Origin: Bacteroidales bacterium
GTDB lineage: Bacteria; Bacteroidota; Bacteroidia; Bacteroidales; VadinHA17
Direction of reading: 5' to 3'
Assembly (NCBI GenBank): GCA_030596125.1
Contig: JAUVKT010000008.1
Coordinates: 1-49,117, forward strand
DNA length: 49,117 nt
How positions within the stretch are numbered: the first letter of the stretch is position 1; every line of letters begins with the position of its first letter. The notes beneath the pieces were generated by a model. It made no database searches, was not told the origin of the DNA, and saw only the letters and a list, made by a program, of their open reading frames with translations. The position numbers were made by a program, and so were the translations under genes. Positions 23,109-30,542 of the stretch are shown here, piece by piece.

Positions 23109-24380
23109 ATGGGTTTTGCCTCAGAATACCTGCAAAACAGGGTTCTGTTTAACCCTCTTTCTACTGATCATCCCAATGACCGGACAAGAATAATTATTGT
23201 AATCCCGGCATTTGACGAGCCGGGGATCACAGATACGCTGAATTCACTCAATAATTGTATCGTACCCCGTTGTAAAACAGAAGTTCTTATTCTTGTAAAT
23301 GCGCCATGGAATGCAACTCCGGAGCAGATTAAAAGTAACGAAAAAAGTCTGAACAATATTGAAAGCTGGAAGAGATCGAATAGTGATGCTCTCTTCCGGC
23401 TCTCTTTTTTTAATATCGGCCGACAGGAGAACAGAGAGTGGGGTGCTGGGTCAGCCCGTAAAGTAATTATGGATGAGGCCCTTTACAGGTTCAATATACT
23501 AAACAGGCCTGATGGAATAATCGTATCACTTGATGCCGATTGTACTGTCTCGGAGAATTACCTTCAGTCATTATGCGAAAATTTCTATTATTGTCATAAA
23601 CGCAGGGCTTGCTCCCTCTATTTTGAACATCCCATTGAAGGAGATCAGTTTGCAGACAGGGTGTATGATGCAATTGTAAAGTATGAATTGCATCTCAGAT
23701 ACTATTATCATTCTCTGAAGTTCGCCGGTTTCCCTTATGTTTATCATACCGTCGGATCATCATTAGCCGTCAGAGCAGATGCATATATGAAGGTAGGCGG
23801 GATGAGCAGAAAACAGGCAGGTGAAGATTTCTATTTTGTTCAGAAAGTAATCCCGTCAGGAGGCTATTTTTATCTGAATGATGTTGTAGTGCAACCATCA
23901 CCCAGACTATCCGGCAGGGTGCCATTTGGTACGGGTCCTGCCTTGAAGGGTATCCTTACCGATGTGAATAATAATCTTTTTACCTATAACCCTGATGCTT
24001 TTATCTCGGTACGTGAACTTTTCATGAATGTTGAAAAATTTTACCGGTCCGGTAATAAAACCCTAAGCGGGATAATTAACAATCTTGATAAGGATGTGGC
24101 GACTTTCATGGAGATAAACGGATGGAGACAAAAAGTTGAAGAGGTAAACCTGAATACTTCTAATCCTGATTCATTTAAAAAGAGATTTTTCAGCTGGTTT
24201 AATATGTTTAAGATGGTGAAGTATCTTAACTGGATACATAGCGAGGGATCTCTTGTAAAAACGCCGGTTTTAGATGCGTCGGTGAGAATGCTTGAAATGA
24301 CAGGATTTAATATTGGTGATAAAAATGAACGGGATATACTAACTAAATACAGATCTATCGAACGCGAGTCTGCTTTCTGA
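23109..24380 (+). CDS. Family 2-like glycosyltransferase
   Basis: A 423-aa GT-A-type glycosyltransferase. The N-terminus has IIIVIPAFDEPGITDTLNSL, the nucleotide-sugar-binding beginning of GT2. The DxD motif is DADC near residue 142. The acceptor-side GEDFYFVQKV (ED motif) is near 238. No membrane helix is evident, so it is cytoplasmic or peripheral. The sugar and acceptor are unknown. It is coupled to the Skp-like gene by a 6-nt gap. Its 3' end overlaps the convergent DivIC-like gene by 26 bp. Confidence 0.83.
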   Translation: MGFASEYLQNRVLFNPLSTDHPNDRTRIIIVIPAFDEPGITDTLNSLNNCIVPRCKTEVLILVNAPWNATPEQIKSNEKSLNNIESWKRSNSDALFRLSFFNIGRQENREWGAGSARKVIMDEALYRFNILNRPDGIIVSLDADCTVSENYLQSLCENFYYCHKRRACSLYFEHPIEGDQFADRVYDAIVKYELHLRYYYHSLKFAGFPYVYHTVGSSLAVRADAYMKVGGMSRKQAGEDFYFVQKVIPSGGYFYLNDVVVQPSPRLSGRVPFGTGPALKGILTDVNNNLFTYNPDAFISVRELFMNVEKFYRSGNKTLSGIINNLDKDVATFMEINGWRQKVEEVNLNTSNPDSFKKRFFSWFNMFKMVKYLNWIHSEGSLVKTPVLDASVRMLEMTGFNIGDKNERDILTKYRSIERESAF

Positions 24381-24726
24381 CTCTCTCATCCTCTTTTTTC
24401 TCCTCTTTTTCCTGTTTTTCAGTGACTATTATAAATATATCTTCATCATCCTTTTTCATATGATACTGCTCCCTGGCAAATTTCTCCAGGTTCTCATCAT
24501 CTGTTTTAAGTTCATGCAGCTTCCTCTTATCTTCCTCAATCCTTTCCATATAATAGACTTTGTCTTTTTCAAGCTGATGAAGACTTTTTAGATCGTGATG
24601 CCTGTCAATCAGGTTATTGTTATCGAAAAGTAATATCCAGACAAGGAAAACGATTAAGGTTAAAAGATATTTATTTCTCAGAATCGGGGGAAGTTTATAG
24701 TAATAATCAGACAGGAACCTGTTCAT
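24355..24726 (-). CDS. FtsB/DivIC-like septum formation initiator
   Basis: A 123-aa bitopic protein: short cytoplasmic N-terminus, one membrane helix at about 20-36 (YLLTLIVFLVWILLF), then a periplasmic coiled coil (about 45-90) with the family-type block NLEKFAREQYHMKKDDEDIFII. This is the arrangement of FtsB/DivIC, which links FtsL and FtsQ in the divisome. The tail is highly charged. Its last codons overlap the convergent glycosyltransferase gene by 26 bp. It is the last gene of a minus-strand run that begins with DUF364; co-transcription is likely but the role is unrelated. Confidence 0.82.
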   Translation of the reverse strand: MNRFLSDYYYKLPPILRNKYLLTLIVFLVWILLFDNNNLIDRHHDLKSLHQLEKDKVYYMERIEEDKRKLHELKTDDENLEKFAREQYHMKKDDEDIFIIVTEKQEKEEKKEDERVRKQTRVR

Positions 24727-24780
24727 GATACAAACCTAAACCAAAAATGGGTCTGATCAAAAATATTATCAGACTCTTTA

Positions 24781-24984
24781 TCAACCACCGCTCATCAGGT
24801 AAAGCATCTGGACATTATCCCCTTCCCTGATAACAGAGCTGCTGTATTGCTCTTTCTTTATTAAAACGCCGTTAATTTTTACAATTCTCATTTTAAAGGA
24901 GAATTTTTTTATTTTCAGCATCTTGTCAACAGTCATCTCGTTCAATTCAAACTTCTCTGGCCTGTTATTAAGCGTTATCTTCAT
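24781..24984 (-). CDS. ThiS/MoaD-like sulfur carrier protein
   Basis: A 67-aa ubiquitin-fold sulfur carrier ending in the essential Gly-Gly (LYLMSGG). The family's VxxNGxxV block appears as VKINGVLIKKE. It would be adenylated at the C-terminus by the ThiF-like protein encoded 2 nt upstream, then carry a thiocarboxylate. ThiS (thiazole) and MoaD (molybdopterin) are hard to tell apart at this length. Because the cluster holds AOR, tungstate transport and moa/moe genes but no thi genes, a MoaD-like role in the W/Mo cofactor is likelier; this is inference. Confidence 0.8.
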   Translation of the reverse strand: MKITLNNRPEKFELNEMTVDKMLKIKKFSFKMRIVKINGVLIKKEQYSSSVIREGDNVQMLYLMSGG

Positions 24985-24986
24985 AT

Positions 24987-25613
24987 TTATTTTTTTTCAT
25001 AGCCTGTTCCGATTTTTCCCTGGGCCCGGTTCATATTCATTAACAGATCAACAACCAGATTGGCCTGCATGTTCGCGACAATCCCAACTCTTGGCGCCAT
25101 TGGTGGATTTTCTTCGGAAACCTCCCTGGTTTCATCCCCGCATACATAAAGATTCTCTCCCAGGTCTCTCTGCTTTAGCTCATTATTGTTTCCAAATCCT
25201 GCTATGCCAGAACCAACAATAAGTGGTCTCCCCGGCCATGCCTCAAGAGCTGTTTCAATAAACATCTGTTTCTCTGATGCCTCGTCAAATGCCTCAACCA
25301 GTATATCGCAACTATCATAGACTTCCTTTATCAAAGATGGAACAAGTCTTTTATTATATACAGTAACCTTTATTGATGGATTTATGCCGTTTAAATTATA
25401 TTTCAGTGCATCTACTTTAACCATCCCTACCTGGTTGCCAAAAAAGTACTGACGGTTAAGGTTGGTTTCACTTACTATATCAAAGTCTGTAATCACCAGG
25501 TGTCCGACCCCCGAGCGGGCGAGGGAAACGGCACAATTTGAACCTAACCCGCCGGCACCACCTATCCCAACACAAAACCTGCTTAGGTGATCTGATATGT
25601 TGCTGAAATTCAT
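24987..25613 (-). CDS. ThiF/MoeB-like adenylyltransferase
   Basis: A 208-aa E1-like enzyme that adenylates the C-terminal Gly of the sulfur carrier. It has the ATP-binding GIGGAGGLGSNCAVSLARSGVG at residues 16-37, the following DFDIVSETNLNRQYFF with the conserved Asp, Asn and Arg, and DILVEAFDEASEKQ. It lacks the paired CxxC zinc motifs and the rhodanese domain of longer MoeB proteins, as in the short ThiF form of anaerobes; YVCGDE holds a cysteine near the C-terminus. The gene touches DUF364 (0 nt gap) and precedes the carrier gene by 2 nt. Confidence 0.85.
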   Translation of the reverse strand: MNFSNISDHLSRFCVGIGGAGGLGSNCAVSLARSGVGHLVITDFDIVSETNLNRQYFFGNQVGMVKVDALKYNLNGINPSIKVTVYNKRLVPSLIKEVYDSCDILVEAFDEASEKQMFIETALEAWPGRPLIVGSGIAGFGNNNELKQRDLGENLYVCGDETREVSEENPPMAPRVGIVANMQANLVVDLLMNMNRAQGKIGTGYEKK

Positions 25614-26321
25614 CTAATTAATATCCCTTGTTATGTAAACTTTTTTTAGGTTATCAATAAATCCCCTTGTTCCCTTTCCTGCCCTTATCTTATCAAATAG
25701 CTGTCTGTCTCCGGGTTCAAACAGAGATCCGAAAACCACTTTTACGTTCTTGTATTTAAACATCTCTTCAGACAGAATGTTAGACGGACCAAGTAAAAAA
25801 ATATTTGCTTCTCCGGATGACTTTCCTATTACATCAAGGAAAGTATTATTGAAAATTGTTGTGCCGGACAGAATAATAGTGTTTGCCTCAAAAAGTGACT
25901 TTTCAAACTTGTTTAACCCTGTCAGAATATTGCTCTCCTTCTGAATGTCAAAAACTTCAAGATCTATAGAACATCGCCTGAACTTTTCATAAAGGCTTTC
26001 GAAATACCCAACCATAACGATTTTCCCCTGTTTTGTGAAATCGATACTGTCGAAGATATCGATAATATCATCATAGCTTTGTCTGTAATTACAAACAGAA
26101 TTAAACCATGCATTTAGTATTATCCTGTGCGACGGGTTGGTTGTGTCGGGTTTGTTCCCGGAAAGAAGATCATCCCTGACATCAGTGCCCAAAGTTGCAC
26201 ACACACCAATGTGCCCGCTGCGGTGCATTATGCCGACATACTTCTCTCCTATAACCCAATCTCTTATCTCATCCCTGTTAAAACCCTCTTTATTAAGAAA
26301 ATATCTTATCGGTTCATCCAT
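25614..26321 (-). CDS. DUF4213/DUF364 Rossmann-like protein, putative metal handling
   Basis: A 235-aa protein of the DUF364 family, annotated elsewhere as putative heavy-metal chelation; the function is not established. The N-terminal part (about 20-60, VIGEKYVGIMHRSGHIGV) fits DUF4213. The C-terminal Rossmann-like part (about 98-215) has KIVMVGYFESLYEKF, ANTIILSGTTIFNNTFLDVI, FLLGPSNILSEEMF and VVFGSLFEPGD. There is no signal peptide. It is the first gene of the minus-strand run with ThiF and ThiS-like genes and is divergent from AOR across 214 bp. A part in inserting tungsten or molybdenum, or in sensing the metal-pterin, is plausible from context. Confidence 0.8.
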   Translation of the reverse strand: MDEPIRYFLNKEGFNRDEIRDWVIGEKYVGIMHRSGHIGVCATLGTDVRDDLLSGNKPDTTNPSHRIILNAWFNSVCNYRQSYDDIIDIFDSIDFTKQGKIVMVGYFESLYEKFRRCSIDLEVFDIQKESNILTGLNKFEKSLFEANTIILSGTTIFNNTFLDVIGKSSGEANIFLLGPSNILSEEMFKYKNVKVVFGSLFEPGDRQLFDKIRAGKGTRGFIDNLKKVYITRDIN

Positions 26322-26435
26322 ATTATCTTATAATAACTAACCCTGCAATTAACCGGATCCTGTTTCTTTCATAAAAGTAATCTATTTATTATTAACCCGA
26401 AACCTGCCTGTCTGGAACATCTCGTTATGTAATAA

Positions 26436-26450
26436 ATATCATATTGATAT
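26436..26450. promoter_or_regulatory. Palindrome ATATCA-TAT-TGATAT over AOR promoter
   Basis: Perfect 6-bp arms with a 3-bp centre. The right arm contains the TTG of the AOR promoter's -33 element, so a bound dimer would block polymerase. The ModE-like regulator encoded 2.7 kb downstream is the obvious candidate; this is inference. Confidence 0.5.
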
Positions 26451-26474
26451 ATGTCATTTTATGATCTATATTTG
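26444..26474 (+). promoter_or_regulatory. AOR promoter, TTG-N20-TATATTTG
   Basis: TTG at 26444-26446, 20 nt, then TATATTTG at 26467-26474, a full match to the Bacteroidota consensus TTG-N19-21-TAnnTTTG. It lies 61 nt upstream of the AOR start codon, giving a leader of about 55 nt. Confidence 0.7.
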
Positions 26475-26535
26475 ATGTCTATTTTTAAAATTGATATTAA
26501 GAATCTATTTAACAATCGAAATAAACTGGTAAAGC

Positions 26536-28689
26536 ATGGATACACGGGAAGTTAAGGATAATCGTAAAGTATTGAAAGAGTGGTCATATGACTGGACACC
26601 CCTGGATAAGGGTTACACAGACAAAACACTATATATAAATGTAGGTACAAAAGAGATTAAGGAAAAAAATGTGCCTCTTGAGATGAAAGAGAAGTTTATC
26701 GGAGGGAAGGGTTATGGACTAAGATTATTATGGGATGCTACTGATCCACATACAAAGTGGAACGATCCTGAGAATGAGATTATTATTGCACCCGGACCGA
26801 TCGGCGGTATTACCCAGTATTCGGGGTCAGGAAAGTCACTGGTCGTGACAATTTCACCACAGACCGATTCAATTATTGACAGTAATGCAGGTGGATATTT
26901 CGGACCGTTTCTCAAGTTTGCAGGTTTTGATGCTCTTGAGATTCAGGGGAAATCCGATGAAGATATCGTTATATTTCTTGATGGAATAAACCATAAGATT
27001 GAGATATTCAGTGCCCCGTTCAAATCACACGATAGTCATATACTTGCCGCTCAGCTAACAGATATGTTTGCTGATGAGGAGAGAGAAAAGAAGAATATAT
27101 CGATTGTGTCAGCAGGAAGTGCTGCTGACAATTCACTTATCGGAATGCTCAATTTTAGTTTTTACGATCCTAAACGCAAAGAGGTGAGGCTTAAGCAGGC
27201 TGGCCGGGGTGGTATTGGAACTGTTTTCAGGGATAAGAAAATAGTAGCACTCGTATGCAAATGTCCGGGAGTAAAGGGTAACCTGAATAATGTAGTTGAC
27301 CTTCAGGTGATACAGGAGAGAGGTAAAAAGTTTAACAGGGAGATGCGTGAGCTTGACGACAGCCAGGCACAAATGAAGCAGGTTGGAACAGCTCATCTTA
27401 TGGAGATAATGAATGACCACGATCTCTTACCTGTTCATAATTACAAATTTGGCAGTCATCCCGATATCGTTAAGATCGATTCTGCCGAATGGAAAAGAAG
27501 ATTTACCCAGGGGGTTCCCGATGGATGCTGGATAGGGTGTAATATGTCGTGCTCAAAGGCAGTTGATAACTATGTAGTCAGAACAGGTCCGTATGCCGGC
27601 CAGACTGTTATTGTTGACGGACCGGAATATGAAAATGCAGGCGGACTGGGATCTAATTGCGGAATTTTTGATTCTGATTATATTATTGAAGCTAACTTCT
27701 ACTGTGATACCTATGGCATCTGCACAATAACATGGGGCACCCTTCTTGCATTTTTAATGGAGTGCTTTGAGAATGGCATTCTTAATGAAGAGCGCACAGG
27801 TGGTTTAAAACTGACTTTTGGAAATTCCGATGCTGCAATGGAACTTTTACATATGCTCAGCCGGGGTGAGGGGTTCGGAAAGATTGCCGGAACAGGTACC
27901 AGAAGAATGAAAAAGCTTTTTGCTGAAAATGGCTGGGGAGATCCCGGTTTCCTTAATGATATTGGCATGGAGAATAAAGGACTCGAGTATTCAGAATATA
28001 TTTCAAAAGAGTCTCTTGCCCAACAGGGAGGATTTGCACTTACAAATAAAGGTCCGCAGCACGATGAAGCATGGCTGATCTTTATGGATATGGTCAATAA
28101 CCAGATACCTACTTTCGAAGATAAAGCCGAGGCGCTACACTATTTCCCGATGTTCAGAACATGGTTCGGACTGGTTGGCTTATGTAAACTTCCATGGAAT
28201 GATGTTGAACCCGAAAATAATGCTGAGGCTGATGAACCGGCTAAGGTGCCTGAGCATGTTGATAATTATGTTACTATTTATAAGGCCGTTACAGGCAGGG
28301 AGTTTGATAATAAGAGACTTATCGAAGATTCAGAGCGGGTTTATAACTTTCAGCGTGTTTTTAACCTGAGAAGAGGATATGGTACACGAGAGCATGACAG
28401 ACAACCTTATCGTGCTGCCGGTCCTGTAACAGTTGAGGAATACGAATCAAGAGCAGAGCGCTACGATACCCAGATGAAAGAGCTGATCGGAATCAACCCT
28501 GAAGGTAAAAACACCGTGGAGAAGGTAAAAATTACCCGTAAGTACAGGGAAGAACAATACGAGAAGCTTGTTGATGCCGTGTATAAAAGAAGAGGCTGGA
28601 ATAACAATGGTGTTCCTAAAATTGAGTTTCTTAAGAAAATTGGAATGGATCTGCCCGAAGTAATCGAGGTAGTTAAGAGTAAACAGTAA
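26536..28689 (+). CDS. Tungsten-dependent aldehyde:ferredoxin oxidoreductase family enzyme
   Basis: A 717-aa member of the AOR family. It binds a bis-pterin tungsten (or molybdenum) cofactor and a [4Fe-4S] cluster and oxidises aldehydes to acids with ferredoxin, or runs the reverse. N-terminal signature: KFIGGKGYGLRLLWD (53-67) and IIIAPGPIGG, with the pterin-binding SAGSAADNSLIGM and QAGRGGIGTVFRDKK (221-235). Fe-S cysteines are C331, C335, C339 (GCWIGCNMSC) and C550 (LVGLC). The spacing C-x3-C-x3-C differs from the C-x2-C-x3-C of classical AOR. The protein is about 100 residues longer than the classical ~605-aa enzyme, with a charged C-terminal extension. There is no export signal. The promoter and possible operator are just upstream. 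The substrate is unknown. Confidence 0.9.
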   Translation: MDTREVKDNRKVLKEWSYDWTPLDKGYTDKTLYINVGTKEIKEKNVPLEMKEKFIGGKGYGLRLLWDATDPHTKWNDPENEIIIAPGPIGGITQYSGSGKSLVVTISPQTDSIIDSNAGGYFGPFLKFAGFDALEIQGKSDEDIVIFLDGINHKIEIFSAPFKSHDSHILAAQLTDMFADEEREKKNISIVSAGSAADNSLIGMLNFSFYDPKRKEVRLKQAGRGGIGTVFRDKKIVALVCKCPGVKGNLNNVVDLQVIQERGKKFNREMRELDDSQAQMKQVGTAHLMEIMNDHDLLPVHNYKFGSHPDIVKIDSAEWKRRFTQGVPDGCWIGCNMSCSKAVDNYVVRTGPYAGQTVIVDGPEYENAGGLGSNCGIFDSDYIIEANFYCDTYGICTITWGTLLAFLMECFENGILNEERTGGLKLTFGNSDAAMELLHMLSRGEGFGKIAGTGTRRMKKLFAENGWGDPGFLNDIGMENKGLEYSEYISKESLAQQGGFALTNKGPQHDEAWLIFMDMVNNQIPTFEDKAEALHYFPMFRTWFGLVGLCKLPWNDVEPENNAEADEPAKVPEHVDNYVTIYKAVTGREFDNKRLIEDSERVYNFQRVFNLRRGYGTREHDRQPYRAAGPVTVEEYESRAERYDTQMKELIGINPEGKNTVEKVKITRKYREEQYEKLVDAVYKRRGWNNNGVPKIEFLKKIGMDLPEVIEVVKSKQ

Positions 28690-28731
28690 CCTTCAACCCA
28701 CAATCTATACTTAACATATTTTCCTGTCTTC

Positions 28732-28762
28732 TTGCAACCGATATGCAAAAGATGTAAATTTG
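28732..28762 (+). promoter_or_regulatory. ppnP promoter, TTG-N20-TAAATTTG
   Basis: TTG at 28732-28734, 20 nt, TAAATTTG at 28755-28762: full consensus match. The start codon is at 28860, so the leader is about 90 nt and contains a GC-rich foldable element. Confidence 0.6.
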
Positions 28763-28810
28763 CCTCGTCCGCCATCCGCGTGTCGCCGAATCTGGCGTAG
28801 CCGGAGGAGG
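28763..28810 (+). other. GC-rich foldable element in the ppnP leader
   Basis: 48 bp clearly richer in GC than the surroundings. Outer CCTC can pair with GAGG and inner CGCC with GGCG (CGCCGAATCTGGCG). It begins right after the -7 element, so it would be at the 5' end of the mRNA. It may be a dispersed repeat or a regulatory leader; I do not recognise a known riboswitch. Confidence 0.4.
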
Positions 28811-28859
28811 ATCAAACTCTTTTGGGAGTGTTCTGTTATTAAACTTAAATCATAAAATA

Positions 28860-29141
28860 ATGATAAAAGTAAATGAGTATTTCGACGGTAAGGTAAAATC
28901 ACTTGCTCTTGAAAACAAAGAGGGCCTTGTTACTGTAGGTGTTATGGAACACGGCGAATATGAATTCGGGACATCAACAGTTGAATATATGACTGTTATA
29001 TCCGGCGGGTTAACAGTATTACTACCCGAAAAATCTGAGTGGAAGGATTATGGTCCGTTTGAAACCTTTATTGTTGATAAGGATACTAAGTTTAAGGTGA
29101 AAGTGGACGGGCAAACTGCCTATAAATGTGTTTATAAGTAA
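28860..29141 (+). CDS. ppnP: Pyrimidine/purine nucleoside phosphorylase
   Basis: A 93-aa cupin-fold nucleoside phosphorylase (formerly DUF1255) that splits purine and pyrimidine nucleosides with phosphate. The conserved core is visible: GVMEHGEYEFGTSTVEYMTVISG, then FETFIVDKDTKFKVKV near the C-terminus. The length is standard. It has its own promoter and is followed at once by a perfect 20-bp palindrome. Its place inside a tungsten/molybdenum island has no evident metabolic reason; it may be a bystander. Confidence 0.92.
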   Translation: MIKVNEYFDGKVKSLALENKEGLVTVGVMEHGEYEFGTSTVEYMTVISGGLTVLLPEKSEWKDYGPFETFIVDKDTKFKVKVDGQTAYKCVYK

Positions 29142-29161
29142 AGACCTTGCATGCAAGGTCT
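29142..29161. repeat. Perfect 20-bp palindrome after ppnP stop
   Basis: AGACCTTGCATGCAAGGTCT begins on the first base after the ppnP TAA. It may end the ppnP transcript as a hairpin (8-bp stem, CATG loop) though only a loose T-rich stretch follows, or be a dispersed REP-type unit. Confidence 0.55.
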
Positions 29162-29200
29162 CTATGCGTGATTTTCTTTAATCATTCTATTAATATAAAT

Positions 29201-29578
29201 ATGGCTGGATCACAAGGATCAAAGTATTATAATGTATTTCTTCGCTATCAACTTAATCTTGAGGATAATGATGATAAAAATATATTCAACTGCGAAGGTT
29301 TTGAACTTTTATTGACAATTGACCGGTTACAATCAATTGTTGCTGCTGCGGAAGCTATGAATATCAGTTACCGGAAAGCCTGGGGAATAATAAGTAAAGT
29401 TGAAAAAAAACTCGGGTTTCCGCTTGTAATTAAGCAACGGGGTGGTTCTGATGGTGGTTTTACTACGCTTTCGACAGAAGGACATGAACTGTTGGAGGGT
29501 TATAAGGAACTGATTATTCATTTCGATAAGTCGATAAGTGATATTACAAAAAAGTTTTTTCATAAGATAAATATGTAG
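29201..29578 (+). CDS. ModE-like winged-helix transcription regulator
   Basis: A 125-aa DNA-binding protein matching the N-terminal domain of ModE: GFELLLTIDRLQSIVAAAEAMNISYRKAWGIISKVEKKLGFPLV, then the family's GG-rich turn (QRGGSDGGFTTLSTEGHELLEGY). The C-terminal molybdate-binding Mop domains of full ModE are absent, so how it senses metal is unclear. I chose ATG 29201 because the track start at 29147 falls in the upstream palindrome and adds an unrelated N-terminus. The tungstate transporter genes begin 1 nt after its stop, so it is the first gene of the transport/cofactor operon. Likely targets are its own operon and the AOR promoter. Confidence 0.87.
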   Translation: MAGSQGSKYYNVFLRYQLNLEDNDDKNIFNCEGFELLLTIDRLQSIVAAAEAMNISYRKAWGIISKVEKKLGFPLVIKQRGGSDGGFTTLSTEGHELLEGYKELIIHFDKSISDITKKFFHKINM

Positions 29579-29579
29579 A

Positions 29580-30542
29580 ATGAGAAAGTTTTTAAATATT
29601 TCATTACCGGTTTTATTGATGTTCTTATCGGGTTGTTTGGGTAATTCATCAGATAAAACAAAGGTTATTATCTTTCATGCAGGTAGCTTATCTGTACCCA
29701 TAAAGGAAATTGCAAACCGATACGAAGAGATGAACCCTGATGTAAAGGTACAGCTTGAAGGAGCAGGAAGCGTAAACTGCGCCAGGAAGATTACAGAACT
29801 TAAGCGGCAATGTGATATTATGATATCGGCTGATTATAAGATAATCAACGAAATGTTAATACCGGAGTATGCATCATGGAATGCGATTTTTGCATCGAAC
29901 TCTATGGTAGTTGCTTATAATGACAGATCATACAGGGCCGAAGAGATCGATGAAAATAACTGGTATGAGATACTTCTCGATGAAAGAAGTATTTATGCCA
30001 GGGCTGATCCTAATGCAGACCCATGCGGCTATCGTACATTGCTTACATTTAAACTTGCCGGGATTTTTTACGATAAACCGGGCATCGCTGATGATCTTGC
30101 AGTAAAGGATGTTAATATGATAAGGCCTAAAGGTGTTGATCTTGTCGCACTGCTTGAGACTAATGCGGTTGATTATATAATGGAGTATAAATCGGTTGTA
30201 GCTCAGCATAAATTGAAATATCTTGAGTTACCACCTGAGATAAATCTGTCGGATCAGAGATTTGAAAACCTGTATGAATCTGTGTCAGTATCAATAAGAG
30301 GATCAAAGCCGGATGAAACTATTGAAATTTCAGGTGGTACGGTTGCTTATGGAATTACTCTTCTTAATAAGGCACCTCAAAAGGAGGAGGCGATTAAATT
30401 TCTCAATTTTTATCTGAGCGATATAGGGCTGGGTATTATTGTAAAAAGCGGGCAGACAATTATTAAGCCTGCAGAGATATTTGGGCCGGATCATATCCCT
30501 GGGGTTCTTTATGATTTATTGATGGAGGGAAAAAAGGAATGA
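29580..30542 (+). CDS. wtpA: Tungstate/molybdate-binding lipoprotein (WtpA-like)
   Basis: A 320-aa substrate-binding protein of an ABC importer. The N-terminus is a lipoprotein signal (LPVLLMFLSGC, lipobox cysteine at about 19), so it is anchored in the membrane facing the periplasm. The mature part opens with VIIFHAGSLSVPIKEIANRYEE, the WtpA/ModA block, and has the oxyanion-binding ADPNADPCGYRT segment near 141. The WtpA-type sequence, rather than short ModA, and the adjacent AOR favour tungstate as ligand; molybdate remains possible. Its stop overlaps the permease start (ATGA at 30539-30542). Confidence 0.88.
   Translation: MRKFLNISLPVLLMFLSGCLGNSSDKTKVIIFHAGSLSVPIKEIANRYEEMNPDVKVQLEGAGSVNCARKITELKRQCDIMISADYKIINEMLIPEYASWNAIFASNSMVVAYNDRSYRAEEIDENNWYEILLDERSIYARADPNADPCGYRTLLTFKLAGIFYDKPGIADDLAVKDVNMIRPKGVDLVALLETNAVDYIMEYKSVVAQHKLKYLELPPEINLSDQRFENLYESVSVSIRGSKPDETIEISGGTVAYGITLLNKAPQKEEAIKFLNFYLSDIGLGIIVKSGQTIIKPAEIFGPDHIPGVLYDLLMEGKKE

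Noticed and set aside
24781-25613. Thiamine biosynthesis assignment for the ThiS/ThiF-like pair
   Set aside because: No thiC, thiG, thiH or thiE lies nearby and the setting is Mo/W cofactor; kept as ThiS/MoaD-like without choosing a symbol.
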